From Parabacteroides sp. (GTDB lineage Bacteria; Bacteroidota; Bacteroidia; Bacteroidales; Tannerellaceae): a stretch of DNA of 33,307 nt. Both the position numbers and the translations under genes were made by a program. The DNA lies in NCBI GenBank assembly GCA_020026285.1, contig JAHHQS010000026.1, positions 1 through 33,307 on the forward strand. Direction: 5' to 3'. Positions 24,945 to 33,176 of this stretch are shown here, one piece after another (the stretch's first letter is position 1; the number at the start of each line of letters is the position of its first letter). The notes under the pieces are model-generated. The model had not been told where the DNA came from and ran no database searches. It was given only the letters and a program-made list of their open reading frames with translations.

Positions 24945-27404
24945 ATGAAAACACAACTTTTAAAAATGATAGGCAGCTGTTGTTGTCTGTTATTCTTGCC
25001 AGGCTTGTTTTCCTGTGATCGTCTCGATGTTCAGCCGGATCAGGGAAATACGTATTTCTTTGATCATCCAGCCAGAATCTGGGAAGAGTCAATGCCTTTG
25101 GGAAATGGACGAATCGGAATGATGCCCGATGGTGGTCTGGAACATGAGAATATTGTGTTAAATGAAATCTCTTTGTGGTCGGGAAGTAAACAGGATACGG
25201 ATAATCCGCAGGCCAGTTATGGTTTACCAATTATTCGTAAGCTTTTGTTTGAAGGTAAAAACGATGAAGCCCAGCAGCTCATGTATCAGACTTTTATCTG
25301 TAAGGGTAAAGGTAGTGGGCAAGGTCATGGAGCCAAAGTTCCTTATGGCTCTTATCAGCTGTTTGGTAATCTGGCTCTTGATTATGATTATGGCTCTGCT
25401 GATTCGATCAGTGATTATCGGCGTGAACTGGATATTCAACGTGCTGTAACTACTACTTCTTTTAAAAAAGGGGATGTTATTTATACTCGTGAAGCGTTTA
25501 CATCCTTTAAAAACGATTTAGGTGTTATACATCTTACGGCCGATGTGGATAAGGCATTGAATTTTTCTTATACCATGAATCGTCCGGAAAATGCCCGTGT
25601 CTATGTAGACGGTGATAATCTGTGGCTGGAAGGACAGCTTCCTGATGGAGTGGATACGTTGGTTAATAGAGGTATGAAATTTGCTGCATCTGTGCGAGTC
25701 TTGTTACCTAAAGGAGGAACAGTCAAGGCAGAAGGAGAGCGAATTTCTGTTGTAAATGCCTCCGAAGTAGTCTTGTTAGTTGGTATGGCTACCAATTATT
25801 TCCAGCAGGATTATAAAGAACATATTGAGAATTTGTTCTCTGCGTCAGCCGAAAAAACTTATACAACTATGCTACGTGAACATATTGAAGCTTTCCAGGT
25901 TTATTTCAACCGCGTTTCATTGGATCTGGGTGATTCAGGAAGAAATAAATGGCCGATTGATAAACGTCTGGTTGCTTTCAATCAGGATAAGAATGATCCG
26001 GGACTGGCTGCCTTGTATTTTCAGTTTGGTCGTTATTTGTTAATTTCTTCCACTCGAGTAGGGCTGTTGCCACCAAACTTGCAAGGTCTGTGGTGTAATA
26101 CGATAAATACACCATGGAATGGTGATTATCATTTGAATATTAATCTGCAGATGAATTTGTGGCCTGCGGAAGTCGGGAACTTGTCAGAATTACATTTGCC
26201 TCTGATTGAATGGACCAAGAAACAGGTTCCTAGTGGTGAACGGACTGCCAAAGCCTTTTATAATTCCAAAGGTTGGGTGACACATATCCTGGGTAATGTC
26301 TGGGAATTTACGGCTCCAGGTGAACATCCTTCCTGGGGAGCAACTAATACTTCGGCTGCCTGGTTGTGCGAGCATTTATATATGCACTATTTGTATACGC
26401 TCGACAAGGAATATCTGGCAGATGTATATCCTGTGATGCGTGGTGCTGCTGAATTCTTTGTTGATATGTTGGTGGAAGATCCTTCAACCAAATATCTGGT
26501 GACAGCTCCGACTACTTCGCCTGAAAACCGGTTCCGTTTGCCTAATGGTAAGGTCTGTTCTATCTGTGCCGGATCAACAATGGATAATCAGATTATTCGC
26601 GAGTTGTTTACAAACACGATGGAAGCAGCTTCTATTTTGAATATTGATGCGGACTTTTCTAAAATATTGAAAGAAAAACGGGATCGTCTGATGCCTACAT
26701 CTATTGGTAAGGACGGACGAATCATGGAATGGCTGAAAGAATATGAAGAGGTGGAACCTACTCATCGTCATGTATCTCATCTTTATGGATTATATCCGGG
26801 GAATGAAATTTCAGTTATTAATACTCCTGAACTGGCTGAGGCAGCCAAAAAGTCATTGATCGTTCGCGGTGATCCTTCAACCGGCTGGTCTATGGCATGG
26901 AAGATAAATTTTTGGGCTCGTCTACAGGATGGTGATCATGCATTCAATTTGTTTGCTGACCTGTTGAAACCTTGTGTGACGATAGGAGAGAAGGTGAAAT
27001 ATAATGGAGGAGGAAGTTATCCGAATCTGTTTTGCGGACATCCGCCATATCAGATTGATGGAAATTTTGGTGGATGTGCCGGTATAGCAGAAATGTTGCT
27101 TCAGAGTCAGAATGGCTGTATTGAAGTCCTTCCTGCCTTGCCTTCGGTCTGGAAGAATGGAAGCTTTACTGGTTTGAAAGCTAGAGGGGGAGCGGAGGTC
27201 TCTGCCGAATGGATAGAAGGGCTGGTAAAGGATCTGTCGGTCAAGGCTGTTATTGATGGTAGCTTTAAAATCAAATTGCCTCACAATACATCCGACAAGG
27301 TTAGTCTGGTGAAAAATGGAAAAGCTGTTTCTCTGCCGGTTATTGATGGCATGCTGAGTGTCAATCTGAAAAAAGGTGATGTATTCACGGTTCACTATGA
27401 ATAA
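24945..27404 (+). CDS. Glycoside hydrolase family 95 (alpha-L-fucosidase/galactosidase) lipoprotein
   Basis: An 819-residue exported enzyme with a signal peptide and a lipobox-like LFSC (Cys24). The family begins with PARIWEESMPLGNGRIG and has the inverting (alpha/alpha)6 barrel core. Candidate catalytic residues by analogy with bifidobacterial AfcA are Asn398 and Asn400 in NINLQMNLWP, Glu595 in IMEWLKEYEEVEPTHRH, and Asp705 in IDGNFGGCAGI. GH95 enzymes release terminal alpha-1,2-linked L-fucose (or L-galactose) from host glycans and plant xyloglucan. No SusC/SusD, sulfatase or regulator is adjacent, so it is not part of a visible polysaccharide utilisation locus. A bidirectional terminator follows. 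Confidence 0.92.
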   Translation: MKTQLLKMIGSCCCLLFLPGLFSCDRLDVQPDQGNTYFFDHPARIWEESMPLGNGRIGMMPDGGLEHENIVLNEISLWSGSKQDTDNPQASYGLPIIRKLLFEGKNDEAQQLMYQTFICKGKGSGQGHGAKVPYGSYQLFGNLALDYDYGSADSISDYRRELDIQRAVTTTSFKKGDVIYTREAFTSFKNDLGVIHLTADVDKALNFSYTMNRPENARVYVDGDNLWLEGQLPDGVDTLVNRGMKFAASVRVLLPKGGTVKAEGERISVVNASEVVLLVGMATNYFQQDYKEHIENLFSASAEKTYTTMLREHIEAFQVYFNRVSLDLGDSGRNKWPIDKRLVAFNQDKNDPGLAALYFQFGRYLLISSTRVGLLPPNLQGLWCNTINTPWNGDYHLNINLQMNLWPAEVGNLSELHLPLIEWTKKQVPSGERTAKAFYNSKGWVTHILGNVWEFTAPGEHPSWGATNTSAAWLCEHLYMHYLYTLDKEYLADVYPVMRGAAEFFVDMLVEDPSTKYLVTAPTTSPENRFRLPNGKVCSICAGSTMDNQIIRELFTNTMEAASILNIDADFSKILKEKRDRLMPTSIGKDGRIMEWLKEYEEVEPTHRHVSHLYGLYPGNEISVINTPELAEAAKKSLIVRGDPSTGWSMAWKINFWARLQDGDHAFNLFADLLKPCVTIGEKVKYNGGGSYPNLFCGHPPYQIDGNFGGCAGIAEMLLQSQNGCIEVLPALPSVWKNGSFTGLKARGGAEVSAEWIEGLVKDLSVKAVIDGSFKIKLPHNTSDKVSLVKNGKAVSLPVIDGMLSVNLKKGDVFTVHYE

Positions 27405-27419
27405 TTATACATAGATATG

Positions 27420-27463
27420 AAAAAAAATGTCCGGTGATACGTATTATCATCGGACATTTTTTT
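27420..27463. terminator. Bidirectional terminator between GH95 and the CoA transferase
   Basis: ATGTCCGGTGATA pairs with TATCATCGGACAT (one G-U) and is flanked by an A run (left) and a T run (right), so it serves both convergent genes. Confidence 0.92.
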
Positions 27464-27484
27464 GAGTGGAATTTATTAATTGAA

Positions 27485-28981
27485 TTATTTATTATAATTT
27501 TCCCATTTTACATTATGCATGTCACCACTCTTCATAAATTCATTGTGGAATGCGAAGCAGCATTTCAAATTCTGAGGAGTGTGTCCCTTGATACCCATTT
27601 CCAGATACTCGTTCAACAATGGACGATAATCAGGATGAGCACAATTGTCGATCACGCAACGTGCACGCTGGATAGGAGATTTAGCTCTTAAATCAGCAAC
27701 ACCGTATTCTGTTACGATTACTCTTACAGAGTGTTCGCTATGATCCACGTGAGAAACCATTGGAACGATAGAACTGATCTTGCCATCTTTAGCTGTTGAA
27801 GGAGTCGTAAAGATTGAAAGCATAGCAGAACGAGTGAAATCACCAGAACCGCCAATACCATTCATCATCTTTGTTCCTAAAACGTGAGTAGAGTTGACAT
27901 TTCCGAAAATATCGGCTTCCAGTGCCGTATTCATGGCAATCAAGCCCAGACGACGTGCAATTTCTGGATTATTGGAAATCTCAGAAGGACGTAATACAAT
28001 CTTATCTTTAAAGAAATCCAGATTACTGTAGATTTCGTCTAATGTATCGTTACTAACTGTCAATGAACAACCGCTGGCAAATTTAACACGACCTTCTCGC
28101 ATCAGTTTGATAACGGCATCCTGAATAACTTCAGTATATACATAGAATGGAGGAATATCTTTGTTACTACCCATACATCCCAGAACAGCATTAGCTACAT
28201 TTCCCACACCACTCTGCACAGGAACGAATTCTTTCGGAAGTCTTCCGGCCTTCATTTCTTTGACCAAAAAATTCACTACGTTTTCACCAATAGCGATTGT
28301 TGCATCATCAAGTGGAGTGAAAGGTTTGCCTTCGCCAGGTTCATTGGTTCTGACAATACCCACGATCTTAGCCGGATCAACCTTGATACAGTCTGTACCG
28401 ATACGGTCGGATGGTGTATAGATAGGAATTTCACGACGATAAGGAGGATCTGCCAATTCAAACACATCGTGCATACCTCTGATTTCTTTCGGGTGTTTTG
28501 CATTTAATTCAACAATGATACGGTCGGCCAGTCGGCATGCTGTTGGAAGAATACCCACTGCATTTGTCGGGATAATTTCACCATTCTCAGTTACGTCGGC
28601 TGCTTCAAAAATTACAGTATCTATTTTACCTAGCACACCGAAGCGGATAGTTTGTGCCATTTCAGACAAGTGCATATCGCTATATTGTACCTGATGAGCA
28701 TTTAACGCTTCACGCATACTCTTGTTTGTTTGATAAGGAGTACGGAAGTTGATCGCATTGGCTCGTGCTAAAACACCATCAAGTTTATCGCCTGTAGAGG
28801 CTCCTGTATATACATTGATTTGGAAAGGTCTTCCTGCTTCGTGTTCTTTGATTGCTTTTTTAGCGATAGCTCCAGCAACTACTTTCGGACAACCGGCGTG
28901 TGTAAAGCCGCTAAATGCCAAATGGTCTCCATCGTGTACAAATTCTGCAGCCTCTTCCGCTGTAATAAATTTTAAAGCCAT
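27485..28981 (-). CDS. Acetyl-CoA hydrolase/CoA transferase (Cat1/AarC type)
   Basis: A 498-residue class I CoA transferase that moves CoA between an acyl-CoA (acetyl-, propionyl- or succinyl-CoA) and a carboxylate. FSGFTHAGCPKVV near the N-terminus and PVQSGVGNVANAVL are typical. The catalytic glutamate is probably Glu284 in VYTEVIQDA, by comparison with AarC. GGSGDFTRSA and DLRAKSPIQRA complete the C-terminal half. In Bacteroidales this enzyme is expected to work in the succinate/propionate fermentation branch or in acetate metabolism. A -7-like box lies 42 bases upstream of the ATG. Exact substrate preference cannot be read from sequence. Confidence 0.93.
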   Translation of the reverse strand: MALKFITAEEAAEFVHDGDHLAFSGFTHAGCPKVVAGAIAKKAIKEHEAGRPFQINVYTGASTGDKLDGVLARANAINFRTPYQTNKSMREALNAHQVQYSDMHLSEMAQTIRFGVLGKIDTVIFEAADVTENGEIIPTNAVGILPTACRLADRIIVELNAKHPKEIRGMHDVFELADPPYRREIPIYTPSDRIGTDCIKVDPAKIVGIVRTNEPGEGKPFTPLDDATIAIGENVVNFLVKEMKAGRLPKEFVPVQSGVGNVANAVLGCMGSNKDIPPFYVYTEVIQDAVIKLMREGRVKFASGCSLTVSNDTLDEIYSNLDFFKDKIVLRPSEISNNPEIARRLGLIAMNTALEADIFGNVNSTHVLGTKMMNGIGGSGDFTRSAMLSIFTTPSTAKDGKISSIVPMVSHVDHSEHSVRVIVTEYGVADLRAKSPIQRARCVIDNCAHPDYRPLLNEYLEMGIKGHTPQNLKCCFAFHNEFMKSGDMHNVKWENYNK

Positions 28982-29022
28982 GATATTTTAAAATTTTTAG
29001 GTAAATAATATTATCTATAATG

Positions 29023-29030
29023 CAAACATA
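29023..29030 (-). promoter_or_regulatory. -7 box for the CoA transferase
   Basis: On the minus strand TATGTTTG matches TAnnTTTG, about 42 bases before the ATG. The upstream T-rich stretch has no well-placed -33 TTTG. Confidence 0.5.
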
Positions 29031-29060
29031 CAAAAAAACGGGGAACTCGATTATTTATTG

Positions 29061-29516
29061 TTAGTATTTCCTTTTCAAAATTTCAGAATAAATTACAGCA
29101 CGTTTTAAGTCGTTAGTATCTTTCAATTTGATTAATTCCCTGATGCTTTCTTGCTTTTGCATCTTTATTTCTTTCTTTGGTATTCTCTTTTCAACCGTTC
29201 TGATATTTGGATGAATAACAGCATCGGCCTTTTCTTCTTCAAAGCAATCGTTCTGATTGCAGTTGTCGGTTGAAGTTATTAGGATAGGATTGCCTTTTTC
29301 TTTCTTTTCCTCTTCTTCTTCTTCTTTGATATCTTCAGCATCCAGCATTTTTCTTAGATCCCTTAGTATATTCGGCTCCTTGGGTGTTTGTTGTGGATCG
29401 AACGAAGGCAGAGGTTCTTCTTTTTGAGCAGTCCGTTTCTGAAAAGAATCGAACAGCCCTTTAATTATAATGATGGCAAATATTAGAATATAAATGACTT
29501 CTCCAAAATTATCCAT
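29061..29516 (-). CDS. Small membrane-anchored acidic protein of unknown function
   Basis: A 151-residue protein with one N-terminal membrane helix (about 7-24, VIYILIFAIIIIKGL) and a polar, highly charged remainder. It includes a run of glutamates near 83-95 and a Lys-rich stretch, probably disordered, and ends in a short amphipathic helix (LKRAVIYSEILKRKY) that looks like a binding segment. I do not recognise a function. It is 79 bases upstream of the CoA transferase on the same strand. A -7-like box on the opposite strand begins at 29527. Confidence 0.7.
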   Translation of the reverse strand: MDNFGEVIYILIFAIIIIKGLFDSFQKRTAQKEEPLPSFDPQQTPKEPNILRDLRKMLDAEDIKEEEEEEKKEKGNPILITSTDNCNQNDCFEEEKADAVIHPNIRTVEKRIPKKEIKMQKQESIRELIKLKDTNDLKRAVIYSEILKRKY

Positions 29517-29526
29517 AACTTTTTTT

Positions 29527-29534
29527 TATCTTTG
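29527..29534 (+). promoter_or_regulatory. Promoter box upstream of miaB leader
   Basis: TATCTTTG followed by CAACCC is a perfect -7 match on the plus strand. It lies 280 bases before miaB, so it predicts either a long 5' UTR or a separate small transcript. The -33 element is not obvious. Confidence 0.45.
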
Positions 29535-29662
29535 CAACCCAAATATATAGATTATATTTTAATTGTACGAAATAAAGATACGAATAAAATTATAAAATTC
29601 TGATGAGATTAAAAATGATATCTGATGATACAAAAAAGGAATATATACTATATAAAAACGAA

Positions 29663-29688
29663 TAAGGGTAACTTCACAGCCACCCTTA
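29663..29688. other. Hairpin in the miaB upstream region
   Basis: TAAGGGT and ACCCTTA form seven perfect pairs around a 12-base loop, extendable by wobble pairs when read on the minus strand. It lies between the promoter box at 29527 and a short frame at 29709. No T run follows on the plus strand. On the minus strand the sequence after it is T-rich but broken, so it would be at best a weak terminator. Confidence 0.45.
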
Positions 29689-29708
29689 CTCAAACCAAAA
29701 CCTTAACT

Positions 29709-29744
29709 ATGAAAAAATTTACGTTTTTCGTATTGCAAATATAA
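29709..29744 (+). other. 11-codon frame with a signal-peptide-like start
   Basis: ATG at 29709 begins MKKFTFFVLQI and stops at 29742-29744. The Lys-Lys then hydrophobic pattern is how Bacteroidales exported proteins start, but the frame closes after 11 codons. It could be a leader peptide for miaB or the remnant of a lost gene. Nothing else in the 300-base gap 29517-29816 looks coding. Confidence 0.25.
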
Positions 29745-29816
29745 AACTGATTTTTAGATATTGCAAACATTTCTTGAAGAAATTAAATATTTTTATATAC
29801 TTTAACATTTAGTAGA

Positions 29817-31193
29817 ATGGTAGAAGAAAAGAAAAGCGCAGACTTAAAATCTGTAGCTGGAGATCATGACAAAAAGCTCTTTATAGAAACTTATGGTTGT
29901 CAGATGAATGTGGCTGATAGTGAGGTTGTTGCTTCTGTTATGAAAATGGCTGGATATGAAATGACTGAGGATATTCACGATGCGGATGCTATTTTTGTGA
30001 ATACTTGTTCTGTTCGTGAAAATGCCGAACAGCGTGTGTATAGTCGTTTACAGTATTTTCATTCTCTTAAGAAAAAAAACAAGGAATTGATTGTGGGTGT
30101 TCTGGGCTGTATGGCTGAACGTGCACAGAAGGAATTGATTACCGATCATTATGCTGATCTGGTAGTCGGACCGGATTCTTATCTGGATCTTCCGAATCTG
30201 ATTGCTGCTGTAGAGAATGGTGAAAAGGCAATGAATATTGATTTGTCAACAACGGAAACTTACAAGGATATCATGCCGCTGAAATTACCGGGACTTCATA
30301 TTTCCGGCTTCGTTTCCATCATGCGTGGGTGTAACAATTTCTGTACTTACTGTATCGTCCCTTATACTCGCGGACGTGAACGAAGTCGTGAGGTGGAAAG
30401 TATCCTGAATGAGATTCGTGATATGCGCGATCAGGGTTATAAGGAAGTGACTTTGCTTGGACAGAATGTCAATTCTTATCTGTATGAAGGGGAGAATGGC
30501 GAAAAGGTGAATTTCTCTTCCTTGTTGGAAAAGGTTGCTTTGGAAGCTCCGAAAATGCGTGTTCGTTTCATGACTTCTCATCCAAAGGATATGAGTGATG
30601 AAACATTGCATGTTATTGCCCGTAATCCGAATATCTGTCAATTCATTCATTTGCCGGCTCAGTCTGGATGTTCTCGTATCCTGAAAGTGATGAACCGCAA
30701 GTATACTCGCGAATGGTATCTGGATCGTATTGCTGCTATCCGTCGAATCCTTCCTGAATGTGCTATCTCTACAGACTTGTTCTGTGGTTTCCATTCTGAA
30801 ACGGAAGAGGATTTCCAGGAAACTATTTCTTTAATGAAAGAAGTTGGATACGACAGTGCTTTTATGTTTAAGTATTCTGAACGTCCGGGAACCTATGCAT
30901 CCAAACATTTGAAGGATGATGTTCCGGAAGAGGTGAAAGTGCGTCGTCTGCAGGAGATGATCGAGCTACAGAATAAATTATCTGAAGCCAGCAACTTGCG
31001 TGATATAGGTAAGGAGTTTGAAGTTTTGATCGAAGGTTATTCAAAACGTTCACGTGAACAGCTTTACGGAAGAACCAGCCAGAATAAAGTGGTTATCTTC
31101 GATAAGAAGAATTTCCATATCGGACAGTTTATTCGTGTGAAGATCAATAGAGCTTCATCGGCTACTTTGTTTGGTGATCCTGTTGAGGAATAA
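29817..31193 (+). CDS. miaB: tRNA-2-methylthio-N6-dimethylallyladenosine synthase MiaB
   Basis: MiaB adds a methylthio group to i6A37 of tRNAs that read UNN codons. It is a radical SAM enzyme with two [4Fe-4S] clusters. In this 458-residue protein the N-terminal UPF0004 cysteines are Cys28, Cys64 and Cys98, the radical SAM cluster is CNNFCTYC at 172-179, and a C-terminal TRAM domain covers about 395-455. ETYGCQMN and GRERSREVESI are family hallmarks. It depends on Fe-S supply, such as the SUF genes in this window. A long A/T-rich leader precedes it, and a bidirectional terminator follows. Confidence 0.97.
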   Translation: MVEEKKSADLKSVAGDHDKKLFIETYGCQMNVADSEVVASVMKMAGYEMTEDIHDADAIFVNTCSVRENAEQRVYSRLQYFHSLKKKNKELIVGVLGCMAERAQKELITDHYADLVVGPDSYLDLPNLIAAVENGEKAMNIDLSTTETYKDIMPLKLPGLHISGFVSIMRGCNNFCTYCIVPYTRGRERSREVESILNEIRDMRDQGYKEVTLLGQNVNSYLYEGENGEKVNFSSLLEKVALEAPKMRVRFMTSHPKDMSDETLHVIARNPNICQFIHLPAQSGCSRILKVMNRKYTREWYLDRIAAIRRILPECAISTDLFCGFHSETEEDFQETISLMKEVGYDSAFMFKYSERPGTYASKHLKDDVPEEVKVRRLQEMIELQNKLSEASNLRDIGKEFEVLIEGYSKRSREQLYGRTSQNKVVIFDKKNFHIGQFIRVKINRASSATLFGDPVEE

Positions 31194-31213
31194 TCGGATA
31201 TTGATATAAAAAT

Positions 31214-31252
31214 AAAAGTCAGATGAGGCAATTGCTTCATCTGACTTTTTTT
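31214..31252. terminator. Bidirectional terminator between miaB and the DUF1080 lipoprotein gene
   Basis: AAAAGTCAGATGA pairs with TCATCTGACTTTT around a GC-containing loop, with T residues continuing to 31252. The A run on the left serves the minus-strand gene. Confidence 0.9.
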
Positions 31253-31274
31253 ATATTGTCTTAGGAATAAATTA

Positions 31275-32567
31275 TTACAAAGTGCGTAATTTGATATTTT
31301 TCCAAAGAACTTTGATACCGCCACCATCGTGTATCTGAAGAGCAATACGACCTTTACCAGCACCGATCTTGTCGTCGTTGATATCAACCATCTGCTGATC
31401 ATTCAACCATGTCTTGACATTATTGCCCTGAACACGGATACGCATGGTATTCCATTCTCCTTCTTTCAGAATATTTTCTTTTTCATCAGGAATCTGTACT
31501 AACCAGCCGCGACCGTATGATTCGTAGATACCACCTGTATCGTGATTCTTAGGAGCAACTTCTACCTGCCATCCGTTTACTTTGACATCTTTTTCAATGA
31601 ATGAACGAATGAAAATACCAGAATTACCATCAGCTTCCTGTTTGAAGTCGACTGTTAATTCGAAATCGTCGTAGTAGTTGTTTGTAGCCAGATAGCCGTA
31701 TTTCTTGTCTGGACCACTTTCGCAAACCAAAAGTCCATCCTGTACGTACCATTTTTCTGTACCGTAAGCTTCCCAGCCTGTCAAATCCTTACCGTTGAAC
31801 AACGTGATTTCCTGACCGGCTTTACGAGGTAATTCTTTAATCTTGATATTTCTGAATGATGCTGGATAACCATGATCCTGCAGGCAGATTACGCCTTTCT
31901 TGGCCAGACCATATTCTGGAGCATGTTTCCATTTACCACTGTTCTTACGTTTGTGCCAGTCTTCTGTCCATGCCTGGAATTCCAGAATCTTCTGACCATT
32001 CAACCAATGTTCAACGTGTCCGTTATCGAATACAATACGTGAGTTGTTCCATTCTCCCTGAGGGTTTACTTGCATCTTTGAATAATCAGGCAAGTGCATT
32101 GCATAGTCAACACCCAGTCTCTGCCATTCTTCCAGTTTGCCGTCGAAGTTCGGTTCGTCAATCAACTGGTATTCAGGACCGGTTACATATGGAACTTTAT
32201 ATTGTGGACCTTCAACAACGTGGTAAATCATACCACTGTTACCTCCCTTAGATAATTTCCAATCCCATGAAAGGATGAAGTTCTCATATTCTTTGTCTGT
32301 AACGATATATCCCATACCGTCGCTACCTGCACCTTTAGCCTGGATACAACCATCTACTACATGCCAAGGTTCTTTTAATTCTTTACCGTTGAAGTCTCTC
32401 CAGCCATTCATTGTCTTTCCATCGAAAAGAAGTTTCCAGCCGTCGGCTACTTCTTCCTGAGTCAGTGTGTTTGGCTCAACACTGTTACATGAAGTGAACA
32501 TGGCGAATGACATGGCACATGTTGCAATCATGCTGGCTTTAGCCATTTTTGTAATTGAAAATTCCAT
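31275..32567 (-). CDS. Two-domain DUF1080 (3-keto-disaccharide hydrolase domain) lipoprotein
   Basis: A 430-residue lipoprotein with lipobox FTSC (Cys27) and two DUF1080 jelly-roll domains (about 40-245 and 253-430). Each begins with a 'L-F-(D/N)-G-K' strand (LLFDGKTMNGWRD and TLFNGKDLTGWEA), has a GNSG(M/I) block and ends with 'I-x-L-Q-(D/I)-H' and a closing N-I-K strand. PF06439 is described as 3-keto-disaccharide hydrolase; activity here is untested. An alternative start at the ATG ending at 32546 is possible and would still keep the lipobox. It is a single gene, not beside the GFO/IDH oxidoreductases or xylose isomerase-like genes that often accompany such proteins. Confidence 0.87.
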   Translation of the reverse strand: MEFSITKMAKASMIATCAMSFAMFTSCNSVEPNTLTQEEVADGWKLLFDGKTMNGWRDFNGKELKEPWHVVDGCIQAKGAGSDGMGYIVTDKEYENFILSWDWKLSKGGNSGMIYHVVEGPQYKVPYVTGPEYQLIDEPNFDGKLEEWQRLGVDYAMHLPDYSKMQVNPQGEWNNSRIVFDNGHVEHWLNGQKILEFQAWTEDWHKRKNSGKWKHAPEYGLAKKGVICLQDHGYPASFRNIKIKELPRKAGQEITLFNGKDLTGWEAYGTEKWYVQDGLLVCESGPDKKYGYLATNNYYDDFELTVDFKQEADGNSGIFIRSFIEKDVKVNGWQVEVAPKNHDTGGIYESYGRGWLVQIPDEKENILKEGEWNTMRIRVQGNNVKTWLNDQQMVDINDDKIGAGKGRIALQIHDGGGIKVLWKNIKLRTL

Positions 32568-32749
32568 AAAAACAAGTTTTAAAATTTTTTGTAAAGTTAG
32601 TATATAGTTTTATTAGAAAAAAGTTTTTTTATATCTACTTTTTTTATTTTGAAAGGCTATGAATAATTTATTCTCAGAGACTTGTTTGTTTTATCTGAGG
32701 TATGATTTGTTGAAGAAATAAATTCTCCCACGTTTATTCAAATCTGCGG

Positions 32750-32770
32750 GGGCATTTTAAGAAAATGTCC
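32750..32770. other. Nine-bp hairpin
   Basis: GGGCATTTT (32750-32758) pairs with AAAATGTCC (32762-32770), one wobble, around a 3-base loop. It lacks an adjacent T run on either strand, so it is not a standard terminator. Confidence 0.4.
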
Positions 32771-32939
32771 GATGAAATTTTTGACTTATGGGAAGTTTAT
32801 AGATTGTCTTGAAATATCTTTTGGTGGGTTTGTTTATGTGCTTTGAATTTATAAGGTAGTGCTGGCTGGAGTTATGTCAATCTTGTTCTATTGTCATTCT
32901 GGATTTTTTTGTGTGGACTTCCATATAAATATATAAATG

Positions 32940-33004
32940 CTTTACTTTGATTTAATTTAATTTAATTTAATTTACTTTGCTTTACTTTACTTTACTTTAC
33001 TTTG
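32940..33004. repeat. Pentanucleotide tandem repeat, 13 units
   Basis: Thirteen successive 5-base units of the form (A/C)TTT(A/G). The order is CTTTA, CTTTG, five ATTTA, CTTTG, four CTTTA, CTTTG, with no break in phase. Perfect runs of five and of four identical units make slippage likely. It is noncoding as seen here. Confidence 0.95.
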
Positions 33005-33013
33005 TTGTGAATG

Positions 33014-33040
33014 ACGCACATTTTTTGGTTAAATGTGTGT
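33014..33040. other. Ten-bp-stem hairpin next to the tandem repeat
   Basis: ACGCACATTT (33014-33023) pairs with AAATGTGTGT (33031-33040), one G-U, around a 7-base loop. No T run follows, and it begins nine bases after the repeat. Confidence 0.55.
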
Positions 33041-33124
33041 CTTTGAATGATTGAATTGACTATTTTGCTGTTTGAGTTAGCTGATTGGTGAAAAATGAGT
33101 AAAACTTAGGTTGGCTATGATAAT

Positions 33125-33176
33125 ACTGATTATAAAAACATTGTTTTTTCTTTGAGGTAAAGAAAAACTGATTATA
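33125..33176. repeat. Direct repeat ACTGATTATA flanking a hairpin
   Basis: ACTGATTATA occurs at 33125-33134 and 33167-33176. Between the copies TTTTTCTTT (33145-33153) pairs perfectly with AAAGAAAAA (33159-33167) around GAGGT. The repeats may be binding sites or chance in an AT-rich region. Confidence 0.5.

Noticed and set aside
27434..27691. 85-codon plus-strand frame opposite the CoA transferase C-terminus
   Set aside because: It begins inside the bidirectional terminator and is antisense to conserved CoA transferase sequence.
32762..32775. AAAATGTCCGATGA, which also occurs on the minus strand in the GH95/CoA transferase terminator
   Set aside because: A 14-base match in A/T-rich hairpin-type sequence is weak evidence. 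The 32750-32770 hairpin lacks a T run, so I do not call it a terminator copy or a repeat family.
32940..33004. Tandem repeat considered as a CRISPR array
   Set aside because: Units are 5 bases with no spacers, and there are no cas genes in the window.
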